The translations under genes and the position numbers were made by a program. A DNA stretch of 64,000 bases. Source: Phyllobacterium phragmitis. Its GTDB lineage: Bacteria > Pseudomonadota > Alphaproteobacteria > Rhizobiales > Rhizobiaceae. Below the pieces are notes generated by a model. The model was given only the letters and a program-made list of their open reading frames with translations, was not told the DNA's origin and made no database searches. Of the stretch, positions 43,411 to 52,035 are shown piece by piece. The stretch covers positions 62,001 through 126,000 of the forward strand of contig NZ_PVBR01000006.1 in NCBI RefSeq assembly GCF_002980495.1, in the 5' to 3' direction. Position 1 is the first letter of the stretch; each line of letters opens with the position of its first letter.

Positions 43411-44316
43411 ATGAGCGCAACGGGCGCAGCGGAACAAGTGGATAGCCGACCTTGGTCGGGTGCCGTTCTCAGAGTGCTGGCAGGGCTGCTGTTTGCGGCC
43501 ATGTCGATCTGCGTGAAAAGCCTCTCCGACACCACGCCGCTGGGTGAAATCGTGTTCTACCGGTCGCTGTTTGCGCTCATACCCCTGGTCATCTTCCTGT
43601 GGCTGCGCTCGGAGTTCCCCTCCGGGCTCGCCACACGGCGGCCACTCGGCCATCTGCTTCGCTCCGGACTTGGCGCTGCGGCGATGTTCACGTCCTTCGC
43701 CTCCATTGCCCGGCTGCCGCTCGCCGAGGCGACGCTTCTGGGCTATCTTTCGCCCATCTTCATGGCCCTTGCTGCCGTGTTCATTCTCTCGGAGCGTTTG
43801 ACGGTGACGCGGGCGGGCGGCGTCATCATCGGCTTTGCCGGGGTGCTGGTGCTGTTCTGGCCTGAACTGGATGGCGACCACATGGCTGGAGATCAGTTGT
43901 TAGGGTACATATTTGGACTTCTGACCGGGGTATTGACGGCATTCGCGCTGATTACGGTACGCACCTTGAGCCGTACCGAAAGCACGGGCGCCATAGCCTT
44001 TTATTTCGTTCTGACATCTATGGCCTGTGGGTTAGCCACCTTGCCATTCGGGTGGACCATGCCGGATGGCACCGGTTTCGTGCTGCTGGTGATGGCCGGT
44101 ATCTTCGGCGGCCTGGCGCATATCGCCAATACGATTGCCTTCCGCCACGCGGAAGCGTCCTTCCTCGCACCTTTCGACTATTTCGCCATTATCTGGCCGC
44201 TGATGGCCGACCTTTTGTTCTTCAACCAACCCATGACGTCTGCCTTCATGGTGGCCTTGCCGTTCGTTCTGGCGGGTGGTGCGATCACCGTCATGGGGCA
44301 CCGAAGGTCGTCCTGA
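43411..44316 (+). CDS. EamA/DMT-family transporter
   Basis: A 301-residue membrane protein with about ten predicted helices in two EamA repeats (VLRVLAGLLFAAMSICVKSL at the start of the first, LLGYIFGLLTGVLTAFALI at the start of the second). The RhaT/S-adenosylmethionine-type members export or import small metabolites. It ends the plus-strand operon and is probably an exporter or safety valve for an amino-acid intermediate. Followed by a strong terminator. Confidence 0.9.
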   Translation: MSATGAAEQVDSRPWSGAVLRVLAGLLFAAMSICVKSLSDTTPLGEIVFYRSLFALIPLVIFLWLRSEFPSGLATRRPLGHLLRSGLGAAAMFTSFASIARLPLAEATLLGYLSPIFMALAAVFILSERLTVTRAGGVIIGFAGVLVLFWPELDGDHMAGDQLLGYIFGLLTGVLTAFALITVRTLSRTESTGAIAFYFVLTSMACGLATLPFGWTMPDGTGFVLLVMAGIFGGLAHIANTIAFRHAEASFLAPFDYFAIIWPLMADLLFFNQPMTSAFMVALPFVLAGGAITVMGHRRSS

Positions 44317-44355
44317 GACGGAAGCGCAATTTTCCACGGCACAGCAATTGAATCA

Positions 44356-44394
44356 GAACGGCCCGCCACCGATTTTCGCGGGGGCGGGCCGTTC
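44356..44394. terminator. Bidirectional terminator between EamA and aldehyde dehydrogenase genes
   Basis: GAACGGCCCGCC (44356-44367) and GGCGGGCCGTTC (44383-44394) form a perfect 12-bp stem with a 15-nt loop in the 127-bp gap between convergent genes. Confidence 0.8.
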
Positions 44395-44443
44395 AATTGA
44401 TTGCTGAAAAGAGCCCCGGCTACGGGAGCTGGGTTGATCTGCG

Positions 44444-45901
44444 TTACCGCAGACCGCCCATATGGAAGGCTTTGACCTCAAGATATTCTTCGATGCCAAT
44501 CTGGCCGCCTTCACGGCCCAGGCCCGATTGCTTGACGCCGCCGAAGGGTGCGACCTCCATGGAAATGGCACCGGTGTTCAGCCCGACCATGCCGAATTCC
44601 AGAGCCTCACCGACGCGCCATGCCCGGCTGAGGCTTTCGGTGTAGAAATAGGAGGCCAAACCGAAAGGCGTTCCATTTGCTATTTCGAGCGCCTCTTCTT
44701 CGGTTTCGAAACGGAACAGCGGAGCAACGGGTCCGAAGGTCTCTTCCTGCGCAAGAAGCATATCGGTCGTCGCCCCGATCAGAACCACGGGCGCGACATA
44801 GTTCGATCCTGCCTCCAGCGCGCGCTCGGCGGTGACGACCTTGGCACCTTTGTCCACAGCATCCTTGACGTGTCGCTCGATCTTGTCGATTGCCGCGCTG
44901 TTGATCATCGGGCCGATGGAAACGCCGTCGGAGGTGCCGGAACCGACCTTCATGGCATCAACGCGTTTGGTCAGCTTCGCTGCAAACTCGTCATAGACGG
45001 CGCTGTGTACGAGAATGCGGTTGGCGCAGACACAGGTCTGGCCGCCATTGCGGAATTTCGAGATCAGGGCGCCCTCGACGGCCAGATCGAGATCGGCGTC
45101 ATCGAAAACGATGAAGGGGGCATTGCCTCCAAGCTCCAGTGACAGCCGTTTGATGCTGTCGGCGGCCCCTTTCATGAGTAGCGCGCCAACGCGGGTAGAG
45201 CCCGTGAAGGAAATCTTGCGCACGGTCTCATTGGCCATGATTTCCTGCCCGATTCCGCTCGGCATACCGGTCACGATGTTGATCACGCCGTGTGGAATGC
45301 CCGCGCGCTCTGCAAGCACGCCAAGCGCGAGTGCGGAGAAGGGGGTCAGTTCGGATGGCTTGATGACCACGGTGCATCCGGCGGCAAGCGCCGGTGCGAC
45401 CTTGCGCGTGATCATGGCATTTGGGAAATTCCATGGGGTAATGATGCCGCAGACGCCGACAGGCTGCTTGAGCACGACGATACGTCGGTCGGGCGTCGGC
45501 GCCGGTACCGTTGCCCCGGAGATGCGGCGTGCCTCTTCCGCGAACCATTTTACGAAAGATGCGCCATAGGCGATCTCGCCCCTTGCTTCGGCCAGTGGTT
45601 TGCCCTGCTCGCAGGTTAAAATAAGGGCCAGGTCGTCCATATGAGCCAGCATGAGGGCATGCCAGGCCTCAAGTCGGGCCGCGCGCTCTGCTGCAGTTTT
45701 GCTTTTCCAGCCGGCATAGGCTGCGTTGGCGGCAGCGATAGCGGCTCTGGTGTCGCTTTCTCCCATGTCCGGCACGGAGCCGATCACCAGGCCCGTCGCC
45801 GGATTGATGACATCCAGCGTCCTGCCCGAATGGGATGCAACCCAATCTCCGGCCACGAGCGCACTCTGGCGAAGAAGATCTGTGTCCGTCAATGCTTCCA
45901 T
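44444..45901 (-). CDS. Succinate-semialdehyde dehydrogenase-like aldehyde dehydrogenase
   Basis: A 485-residue ALDH of the GabD group: TPWNFPNAMITRKVAPALAA, FTGSTRVGALLM, catalytic Glu in SLELGGNAPFIVFDDADLD, catalytic Cys in NGGQTCVCANRILV, and the C-terminal EVAPFGGVKQSGLGREGG. GabD-type enzymes oxidise succinate or glutarate semialdehyde, the usual product of class III aminotransferases acting on GABA-like amines, one of which is encoded at 34910. AGGAGA precedes ATG 45901. Last gene of a five-gene minus-strand operon. Confidence 0.92.
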   Translation of the reverse strand: MEALTDTDLLRQSALVAGDWVASHSGRTLDVINPATGLVIGSVPDMGESDTRAAIAAANAAYAGWKSKTAAERAARLEAWHALMLAHMDDLALILTCEQGKPLAEARGEIAYGASFVKWFAEEARRISGATVPAPTPDRRIVVLKQPVGVCGIITPWNFPNAMITRKVAPALAAGCTVVIKPSELTPFSALALGVLAERAGIPHGVINIVTGMPSGIGQEIMANETVRKISFTGSTRVGALLMKGAADSIKRLSLELGGNAPFIVFDDADLDLAVEGALISKFRNGGQTCVCANRILVHSAVYDEFAAKLTKRVDAMKVGSGTSDGVSIGPMINSAAIDKIERHVKDAVDKGAKVVTAERALEAGSNYVAPVVLIGATTDMLLAQEETFGPVAPLFRFETEEEALEIANGTPFGLASYFYTESLSRAWRVGEALEFGMVGLNTGAISMEVAPFGGVKQSGLGREGGQIGIEEYLEVKAFHMGGLR

Positions 45902-45917
45902 CGTAAATCTCCTAAAA

Positions 45918-46961
45918 TCAATCCAGTGCTTCCAGCACTGCAGCGGTAATGACCGAGGTCTTGTCCTTGCCCGGCCGGATGCCGATATCCTTCGCGGTTG
46001 CGGTCGCAATGGCGGCCATCACCCTGTCTGCCGCCTGCTTTTCTCCCAGATGCTCCAGCATCATTGCAGCAGACCAGATGGTGGCAATCGGGTTTGCAAC
46101 ATCGAGATGGGCAATGTCGGGGGCCGAACCATGCACGGGTTCGAACATCGAAGGCAGCGACCGGTCCGGGCTGATATTGGCCGATGCGGCAAATCCCAAC
46201 CCACCCTGTATGGCCGCTCCCATGTCGGTCAGGATATCGCCGAAGAGGTTCGACGCGACAATGACGTCGAGGCTTTCCGGCGCCATGATCATCCGTGCGG
46301 CCAGCGCATCGACGTGATAGGAGGTGACCGCGACATCGCCATATTCTGCGGCCAGTTCTCGCGTGACTTCATCCCAGAACACCATCGAATGTCTCTGCGC
46401 ATTTGACTTGGTCACGGAGGCCAGACGGCCGCGTCGCCGACGGGCCTGCTCGAAGCCATAGCGGAGAATGCGCTCCACGCCGCGGCGGGTGAATATCGAG
46501 GTCTCGACAACCACTTCGGCTGGAGTGCCTTGATGCACCCGTCCACCCGCGCCGGAATATTCGCCCTCGGTATTTTCGCGAATGCAGAGAATGTCGAACT
46601 CGGTGGCCTTCAGCGGACCATCGACGCCGGGCAGCAAGCGGTGAGGCCGGACGTTTGCATATTGGTCGAAAGCCTTGCGGATCGTCAGCAGCAAACCGTG
46701 CAGCGATACGGAATCCGGTACCTCTGCCGGCCATCCGACGGATCCGAGGAGGATGGCATCGAAACTGCGCAATGTCTCGATACCATCGGCCGGCATCATC
46801 CGACCATTTTCCTTGTAGTAGGCGCAGGACCAGGGAAATCTGGTCGCAGACAGACCGAAACCACTTTGTCCTGCAACCTTGCTCAACACCGCCCAGGCCG
46901 CTTCGACCACTTGCGGACCGATGCCGTCTGCCGGAATGAGAGCGATGTTGTAGCTTTTCAT
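45918..46961 (-). CDS. Tartrate/D-malate dehydrogenase-like decarboxylating dehydrogenase
   Basis: A 347-residue isocitrate/isopropylmalate-type enzyme: IALIPADGIGPQVVEAAW at the N-terminus, CIRENTEGEYSGAGG, TKSNAQRHSMVFWDEV, VASNLFGDILTDMGAAIQGG (metal-binding Asp residues) and FEPVHGSAPDIA. The pattern best fits the TtuC/DmlA subgroup, which oxidises tartrate or D-malate with NAD+ and Mn2+. 17 bp upstream of the aldehyde dehydrogenase start. It could handle a hydroxylated four-carbon acid from the pathway. Confidence 0.88.
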   Translation of the reverse strand: MKSYNIALIPADGIGPQVVEAAWAVLSKVAGQSGFGLSATRFPWSCAYYKENGRMMPADGIETLRSFDAILLGSVGWPAEVPDSVSLHGLLLTIRKAFDQYANVRPHRLLPGVDGPLKATEFDILCIRENTEGEYSGAGGRVHQGTPAEVVVETSIFTRRGVERILRYGFEQARRRRGRLASVTKSNAQRHSMVFWDEVTRELAAEYGDVAVTSYHVDALAARMIMAPESLDVIVASNLFGDILTDMGAAIQGGLGFAASANISPDRSLPSMFEPVHGSAPDIAHLDVANPIATIWSAAMMLEHLGEKQAADRVMAAIATATAKDIGIRPGKDKTSVITAAVLEALD

Positions 46962-46988
46962 GGCAGCAATCCCTTTGGCCGTGAGCAC

Positions 46989-47342
46989 TTAGGAGACGAC
47001 GACGTAAATCTTGCGCACTGTCTCGATGGTCTTCCAGATGCCGATGAAGCCCGGCTTCATCACGAAGCTGTCACCTGCCCGGTAGATGACTGGCTCGCCA
47101 TCCTTCGGGGTCAGTTCGATCACGCCGGAGAGCAGATGGCAGAACTCATAGGTTTCCCCCTTGATGGAGTGGGTGACACCCGGCGTCGCTTCCCACACGC
47201 CCGTCTTCACCAAACCGTCTTTGGACTCGTCCATCGGCCAGCTTTTGAAATGCGGGTCGCCGGAGATCAGACGCTCCGGCACGGGCACTGCTTCCTTGGG
47301 GGCGAAGGTCGGGTTATGCGCGATTTTCTGAATATAGGTCAT
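46989..47342 (-). CDS. Small cupin-domain protein
   Basis: A 117-residue single cupin: GVWEATPGVTHSIKGETYEF, CHLLSGVIELTPKDG, GDSFVMKPGFIGIW. It belongs to the (S)-ureidoglycine aminohydrolase-like cupin group (DUF861 type). The metal-ligand pattern is incomplete compared with enzymatic cupins (a Cys-His pair CHLLSG is present). CAGGAAG precedes the ATG. Function unknown; often associated with amino-acid catabolic operons. Confidence 0.82.
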   Translation of the reverse strand: MTYIQKIAHNPTFAPKEAVPVPERLISGDPHFKSWPMDESKDGLVKTGVWEATPGVTHSIKGETYEFCHLLSGVIELTPKDGEPVIYRAGDSFVMKPGFIGIWKTIETVRKIYVVVS

Positions 47343-47361
47343 GGATTGTCTTCCTGTTGGC

Positions 47362-48285
47362 TCAATAGTTGCGATTGCGGTCGACGAGGCCAATCAAGTC
47401 GTGCCCCTGAAGATGGCGGCGGATATTGTCGCTGACGGCAAGTGCTGCGCTGGCCGGCTGGGTGACGCTGGCGATATGCGGTGTCAACGTGATTTTCGGG
47501 TGCGACCAGACGGCGTGGTCGCTCGGCAAAGGCTCGGGCTCCGTCACGTCGAGTATGGCAGCCGAAAGATGATCCTGATCGAGTGCTTCGAGCAGGGCCT
47601 GATGGTCGAGCTGACCGCCACGACCGACATGGACGAGGGATGCGCCCTTCGGCATTTGCGAGAAAAGTTCGGCGTCGAGCAGACCGGCCGTCTCGTCGGT
47701 CAGCGGCAGAAGGCAGATCAGGATATCGCTGGTCGAAATCAGCTGCGAAAAACCCTCGTCGCCGCTGAGGCAGGCCACACCGGGAATGGTCTTTGCGCTT
47801 CGGCTCCAGCTGGAAATCGGAAAGCCGAAGGGCGTGAGACGCTCGATGACGGCCTGTGCGAGAACGCCAAGACCGAGAATGCCAATACGCCGCTTAGTCG
47901 CCTGCGGTTGAGGGATAGACTGCCAGAGAGCCTGCTTCTGATGATGCCCATATTGAATGAAGTTGCGGTGAAGCATCAGAACAGAAAGCGTGACATATTC
48001 CTGCATCATGCGGATGATGCCATCTTCCACCATGCGCACCAGCTTAACGGTGGTTGGCAGACTGTCGAAAGATATCTGATCTATCCCGGCACTGGTGCAG
48101 AACATCACTTCGAGATTGGTATAACGGGCGATATTGTCCGGCACTTTCCAACTGAGAAGATAACGCACGTCCTCCGGTTCTACCGAAGCCGCGTCGAGCG
48201 AGAGCGGAATGTCCCGCAGAGAAGATTGAAAAACCTTCGCAAAGGCTGCTGCGCGGGCTTCGTCCATGTTACAGAGCAGTGTCAT
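47362..48285 (-). CDS. D-2-hydroxyacid dehydrogenase (GhrA-like glyoxylate/hydroxypyruvate reductase)
   Basis: A 307-residue NAD(P)H-dependent reductase. The Rossmann motif RIGILGLGVLAQAVI, the catalytic Arg in LVHVGRGGQLDHQALLEAL, Glu in DVTEPEPLPSDH and His in TLTPHIASVT are in place. The compact form with the LSWKVPD region resembles GhrA, which reduces glyoxylate and hydroxypyruvate. That fits an aldolase nearby that could release glyoxylate, but this is inference. AAGGGCCC precedes the ATG; the gene is 12 bp after the M20 gene. Confidence 0.88.
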   Translation of the reverse strand: MTLLCNMDEARAAAFAKVFQSSLRDIPLSLDAASVEPEDVRYLLSWKVPDNIARYTNLEVMFCTSAGIDQISFDSLPTTVKLVRMVEDGIIRMMQEYVTLSVLMLHRNFIQYGHHQKQALWQSIPQPQATKRRIGILGLGVLAQAVIERLTPFGFPISSWSRSAKTIPGVACLSGDEGFSQLISTSDILICLLPLTDETAGLLDAELFSQMPKGASLVHVGRGGQLDHQALLEALDQDHLSAAILDVTEPEPLPSDHAVWSHPKITLTPHIASVTQPASAALAVSDNIRRHLQGHDLIGLVDRNRNY

Positions 48286-48297
48286 TGTTGGGCCCTT

Positions 48298-49422
48298 CTA
48301 TCCACAGCAATGTCGGGAAAGCGCGTCGATCATGGCCACGCATGCCGAGAGCTCTTCGATCAGAATGTATTCGTTCGGCTTGTGGGCACGTGAAATATTC
48401 CCCGGGCCACAGATGATGGAATCGATGCCCGCCTGCTGGAATAGACCGGCTTCCGTACCGTAGCTGACAGCGGCCAGCGGCGCTTTGCCCGAGAGTGCGG
48501 TAACAAGGGCCGCCAAAGCCGAGTCTGCCAAAAGAGACAGGGGAGGATAAGCGCCGGTCTCCGTCCATTCCACATCATATCCTTGAGCCTGAAGGGCGTC
48601 GGCGGCCTGCCGGATATCGGACAGCAAGCTGCGCGGATCGCATCCGGCAATCGCCCGTGCCTCAAGCTGGAACTCGCAAATGTCAGGAATGATGTTGAGA
48701 GCGGTACCACCCTTCAGGGTGCCGACCTGAAGGGAAGAATAGGGTGGCTCGAATGTCGCATCGAAAGGGCCATGAGAGAGAGTCTCGGATGACTTTACCG
48801 CCTGAACCAGAATGGCGGTTGCGCCGTGGATCGCATTTAGCCCCTGATCGGGCCGTGAAGAGTGCCCCGACTTGCCACGTACGGTGATGCGTGCCGCTGC
48901 CTTGCCCTTATGCGCAAGGATCGGCTGCATACCACTCGGCTCGCCGATGATTGCGCCGAGCGGCGGCTGGCACAGCTCAGGTAAACGCTCGATCAGATGG
49001 GGAACGCCGTGGCACGTGGCTTCCTCATCATAAGAGAATGCGAAATGTATCGGCTTGACGAGCGAATTTGCGTCCACCTTGGATGCTGCCGCGAGTGCTG
49101 CAGCGAGAAATCCTTTCATGTCCGTTGCGCCGCGACCATGTAAGCGATTGCCTTCTGACCGCAACCTGAATGGGTCTCCAATCCAGTCTGGTTCTATAGC
49201 CGACACGACATCCAGATGTCCCGACAGAATATATCCGCTGCGATCTTTTGGGCCGATCGTGGCAAACAGATTGCTCCTATCGCCTTCCGGGCCGGGAAGG
49301 ACATGAACCTTGGCACCCAGACCCCTCAGATAACTCGTGACCCACTCAACGATATCTCCATTCGGTGTTCCGACAACCGAGCGGAATGAAACCAGTTTTT
49401 CGAGGATTTCGACTTCATGCAT
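48298..49422 (-). CDS. M20-family deacylase (acetylornithine deacetylase ArgE-like)
   Basis: A 374-residue metallopeptidase. Metal ligands and catalytic residues appear in ILSGHLDVVSA (His69, Asp71), GRGATDMKGF (bridging Asp), SYDEEATCHG (catalytic Glu and ligand Glu), and the dimerisation His in VRGKSGHSSRPDQGLNAIHG. This subgroup removes acetyl or other acyl groups from N-acylated amino acids such as N-acetylornithine. It is first in the minus-strand operon. Together with the GNATs it raises the possibility of N-acetylated intermediates in the pathway. Confidence 0.9.
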   Translation of the reverse strand: MHEVEILEKLVSFRSVVGTPNGDIVEWVTSYLRGLGAKVHVLPGPEGDRSNLFATIGPKDRSGYILSGHLDVVSAIEPDWIGDPFRLRSEGNRLHGRGATDMKGFLAAALAAASKVDANSLVKPIHFAFSYDEEATCHGVPHLIERLPELCQPPLGAIIGEPSGMQPILAHKGKAAARITVRGKSGHSSRPDQGLNAIHGATAILVQAVKSSETLSHGPFDATFEPPYSSLQVGTLKGGTALNIIPDICEFQLEARAIAGCDPRSLLSDIRQAADALQAQGYDVEWTETGAYPPLSLLADSALAALVTALSGKAPLAAVSYGTEAGLFQQAGIDSIICGPGNISRAHKPNEYILIEELSACVAMIDALSRHCCG

Positions 49423-49673
49423 CGCAGGTTTTCAATATCTCGCTTTGAAGCAATGGGAGGGCGTGGGCTAAACTGGTTCCATAGTAGTCGGGAGATTGGC
49501 CTTGGCGGTGCTGTATGATGGCAAAAATCAGGTAGAAAATGCGTTGAGGGCTGCCGATTAAGCAAATCATGCGGATGGGCGCTATGGCATTCTGGCGTTT
49601 GCAAAGTACATTTTAAAAATCCCCGTGCGCGTCGAAGCGCAGCACGGACAGACGGAAAAATAATGATGTGATG

Positions 49674-49800
49674 TCAGTGCTGGTTCCACTTGTCCAACAT
49701 GCCATAGTACCAGACGGCCAGTGGAAGGAACCATGGCTTGCCGTTGAAGAACGGGCGGGTGCCGAAACTGAGTTCCGAATAGACCGTCTTGCCGAGATCA
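49674..49800 (-). pseudogene. C-terminal scrap of a flavin amine oxidase gene
   Basis: The frame ending at 49674 reads TRPFFNGKPWFLPLAVWYYG and MLDKWNQH, which resembles the very end of DAO/PuuB-like flavoproteins, for example GHFGRPWFLPILGAYFRMKD of the gene at 40638. Nothing upstream of it belongs to that family; it runs into a permease fragment. Confidence 0.5.
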
Positions 49801-50070
49801 CTGCCCAACATCTGGTGAGCGACTCGTCTTCCGGATCGCCGCCTGGACTGCTGTGAGCGACAGGCCGAGATCGGGAAAGACGAAGTAGATGCAGAATAGG
49901 GTGACAAGACCCGGGATGCCTTCAACGACGAACATGAACACGCGGCTGATGGCAGAGAGTGAGCAGATGCCGTTCACTCCCATGAAGGCCAGAACCAGGC
50001 CGAGAATCTTGGAAAGAACAAAGGCGCCTAATGTCACGATGATTGTCAGATACACCGCCGCACGAAAGAT
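49798..50070 (-). pseudogene. Fragment of a polar amino-acid ABC permease (HisM/GlnP-like)
   Basis: The frame FRAAVYLTIIVTLGAFVLSK, then FMFVVEGIPGLVTLFCIYFV and FPDLGLSLTAVQAAI follows the family pattern of the first two helices with the FRGTPLLVQLFxxYF-like motif. Only about 75 residues remain of the usual 220-240; the frame then continues into unrelated DNA. No start is visible. Intervening sequence 49423-49673 and 50071-50318 holds no gene. Confidence 0.6.
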
Positions 50071-50318
50071 CCCTCGCTAAGCTAAACGCGCTAATTCTCG
50101 AGGATGAGTAGTTGGGCCGAGCACACGCGAACGAGCCCTGTCCTCCGGTATTTACGCCAAACCATGCTGGTGCCGACAAGCCGAATTAAATCATGCGTTA
50201 TTCGCTAGGAGAATAATTATCGCAAAAAACATTCATTTGTTAAATCTTTATGTCCGTTGATATTGGGTAAAATTCGTTCGTGACTCGTTGCGTCCGAGAC
50301 AAGAAGGGAACAGAAAAA

Positions 50319-51875
50319 ATGAAAACGAGAATAATTCTTCTGGCTGGCATGGTCGGCGTTGTCGCAAGCCCCGTTATGGCCAAGGACCTGACGATCGGCC
50401 TCAGTGGCACGGTAACGTCTATCGATCCGCATTTCTATAATGCCTCGCCCAACAACTCGATCGCGATGCAGATTTTCGACAGACTGACCGAGCGCACTGC
50501 CGAGGGACAACTCGTTGAAGGTCTGGCCACGAAGTGGGGATCCGTCTCCGAGACAAAATGGCGCTTCGCTCTTCGCGAAGGTGTGATGTGGCACGATGGA
50601 AAGCCCTTCACCTCAGATGATGTCCTTTTCACGTTGAGTCGTGCTGGAAGCGTGCCGAACAGCCCGGGCGGCTTTGGTGGTTTCATGCGTAATATCGCGA
50701 GCGTCGAGGCCGATGGGGACCTGGCAGTCATTATCCACACCAAGGCACCGGCACCGACGCTTCCAGGCGATCTCGCAAATATTGCTATCGTGTCTCGCCA
50801 TGCGGGAGAGGGCGTTGACACCGCAGATTACAATTCCGGTAAGGCAGCAATCGGTACGGGGGCATTTCGTTTCACGACATTCAAGCAGGGCATAGAAGTT
50901 GCACTGGAGCGCAATTCCGATTGGTGGGGAAAAAAGGTTGCCTGGGATCACGCGACTTACCGCATGCTTTCAAGCGCAAGCGCTCGTACAACTTCGGCTT
51001 TGGCAGGTGATGTCGATGTGATTGACGCGCCAGCAGCGACGGATATCAAGCGCTTCAAAACCACGGCCAATCTCTCGTTCGTCACTACCCCAGGCCTACG
51101 GGTCATTTATCTTGCGCCATCAACTTCCGGCGATGCGTGGAAGGCCAACGTAAAGGGATCGAACGGAGAAGCGTTGGAGGCAAATCCTCTTGCTGATCCA
51201 CGAGTTCGCAATGCGCTCTCAGTGGCGATCAACCGCGAAGGCATTGTCGAGAAGATCATGGAAGGTACCGCGACGGCCGCCGGACAGTGGCTACCCAAGG
51301 GTGCTTTCTCTTATACTCCCGATATTCAGCCGCCGAAGCCCGATCCTATTGAGGCAAAGAAGCTGTTGGCGGACGCCGGGTACCCGAACGGCTTTCAACT
51401 GACGGTTCACGTGCCGAACGATCGCTACCCGAACGCCCCCGCCGTGGTGCAGGCTGTTGCACAGATGTGGACGAGAATTGGCGTGAAGACGAATGTGGAA
51501 GCTCTTCCGTGGACGACCTTCTCGTCACGCAAGTCGGAGTTCGCCATGAAGCTTCTGGGTCTTGGAAATGCAACCTATGATGCCAGTTCCATGCTGGTCA
51601 ACGTTCTAGGCACCGTCGATCCAAAACGTGGGCTGGGAGCGGCCAATGATAGTGGTTATTCCAATCCGACGCTTGATGATCTCGTTTCCAGGGCAATGAC
51701 AATCTACGATGACAAGGCGCGTGAAGGCGCCCTTATCGAGGCTGTAAAGGTTGCAGTGAATGATGGAGCCATTATTCCACTCTACCAGCAGAGCAATGCT
51801 TGGGTCCTGCGCAAGGGTCTTTCTTATGCACCGCGCATTGATGAGCGCACACTCGCCAAGGACATTTCCGAGTAA
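50319..51875 (+). CDS. Peptide-type ABC transporter substrate-binding protein
   Basis: A 518-residue family 5 binding protein with a Sec signal peptide (MKTRIILLAGMVGVVASPVM, then AKDL). Landmarks are TSIDPHFYNASPNNSIAMQI, LREGVMWHDGKPFTSDDVLF, GTGAFRFTTFKQG and DPRVRNALSVAINREGIVEK. AAGGGAAC precedes ATG 50319. First gene of a complete importer operon. The following hydrolases suggest a peptide or an ester/lactam-containing ligand. Confidence 0.92.
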   Translation: MKTRIILLAGMVGVVASPVMAKDLTIGLSGTVTSIDPHFYNASPNNSIAMQIFDRLTERTAEGQLVEGLATKWGSVSETKWRFALREGVMWHDGKPFTSDDVLFTLSRAGSVPNSPGGFGGFMRNIASVEADGDLAVIIHTKAPAPTLPGDLANIAIVSRHAGEGVDTADYNSGKAAIGTGAFRFTTFKQGIEVALERNSDWWGKKVAWDHATYRMLSSASARTTSALAGDVDVIDAPAATDIKRFKTTANLSFVTTPGLRVIYLAPSTSGDAWKANVKGSNGEALEANPLADPRVRNALSVAINREGIVEKIMEGTATAAGQWLPKGAFSYTPDIQPPKPDPIEAKKLLADAGYPNGFQLTVHVPNDRYPNAPAVVQAVAQMWTRIGVKTNVEALPWTTFSSRKSEFAMKLLGLGNATYDASSMLVNVLGTVDPKRGLGAANDSGYSNPTLDDLVSRAMTIYDDKAREGALIEAVKVAVNDGAIIPLYQQSNAWVLRKGLSYAPRIDERTLAKDISE

Positions 51876-51889
51876 ACCGTGAGATGAGC

Positions 51890-51912
51890 GGCTGGCGGCC
51901 TTAGCGCCAGCC
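51890..51912 (+). terminator. Intercistronic hairpin between binding-protein and permease genes
   Basis: GGCTGGCG (51890-51897) and CGCCAGCC (51905-51912) form a perfect 8-bp stem with a 7-nt loop, 14 bp after the binding-protein stop. Third example of this arrangement in the window. Confidence 0.7.
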
Positions 51913-52035
51913 TGCTTTCCTCGCGATTTGGCTGGCGAAGTCGTTACACGCGATTGTCGGCGATAATGCGTTTGCAAGACCTTACCCCCTTACCGAAGCG
52001 GTTGGTCAGCATCTTATCAAGAGCAAGAGGGTATC

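Noticed and set aside
34910-49422. Ectoine/hydroxyectoine degradation cluster
   Set aside because: Class III aminotransferase, cyclodeaminase homologue, semialdehyde dehydrogenase and M20 deacylase resemble DoeD, EutC, DoeC and DoeB, but DoeA (M24 hydrolase), EutB, EutA and the Ehu/Ueh transporter are absent.
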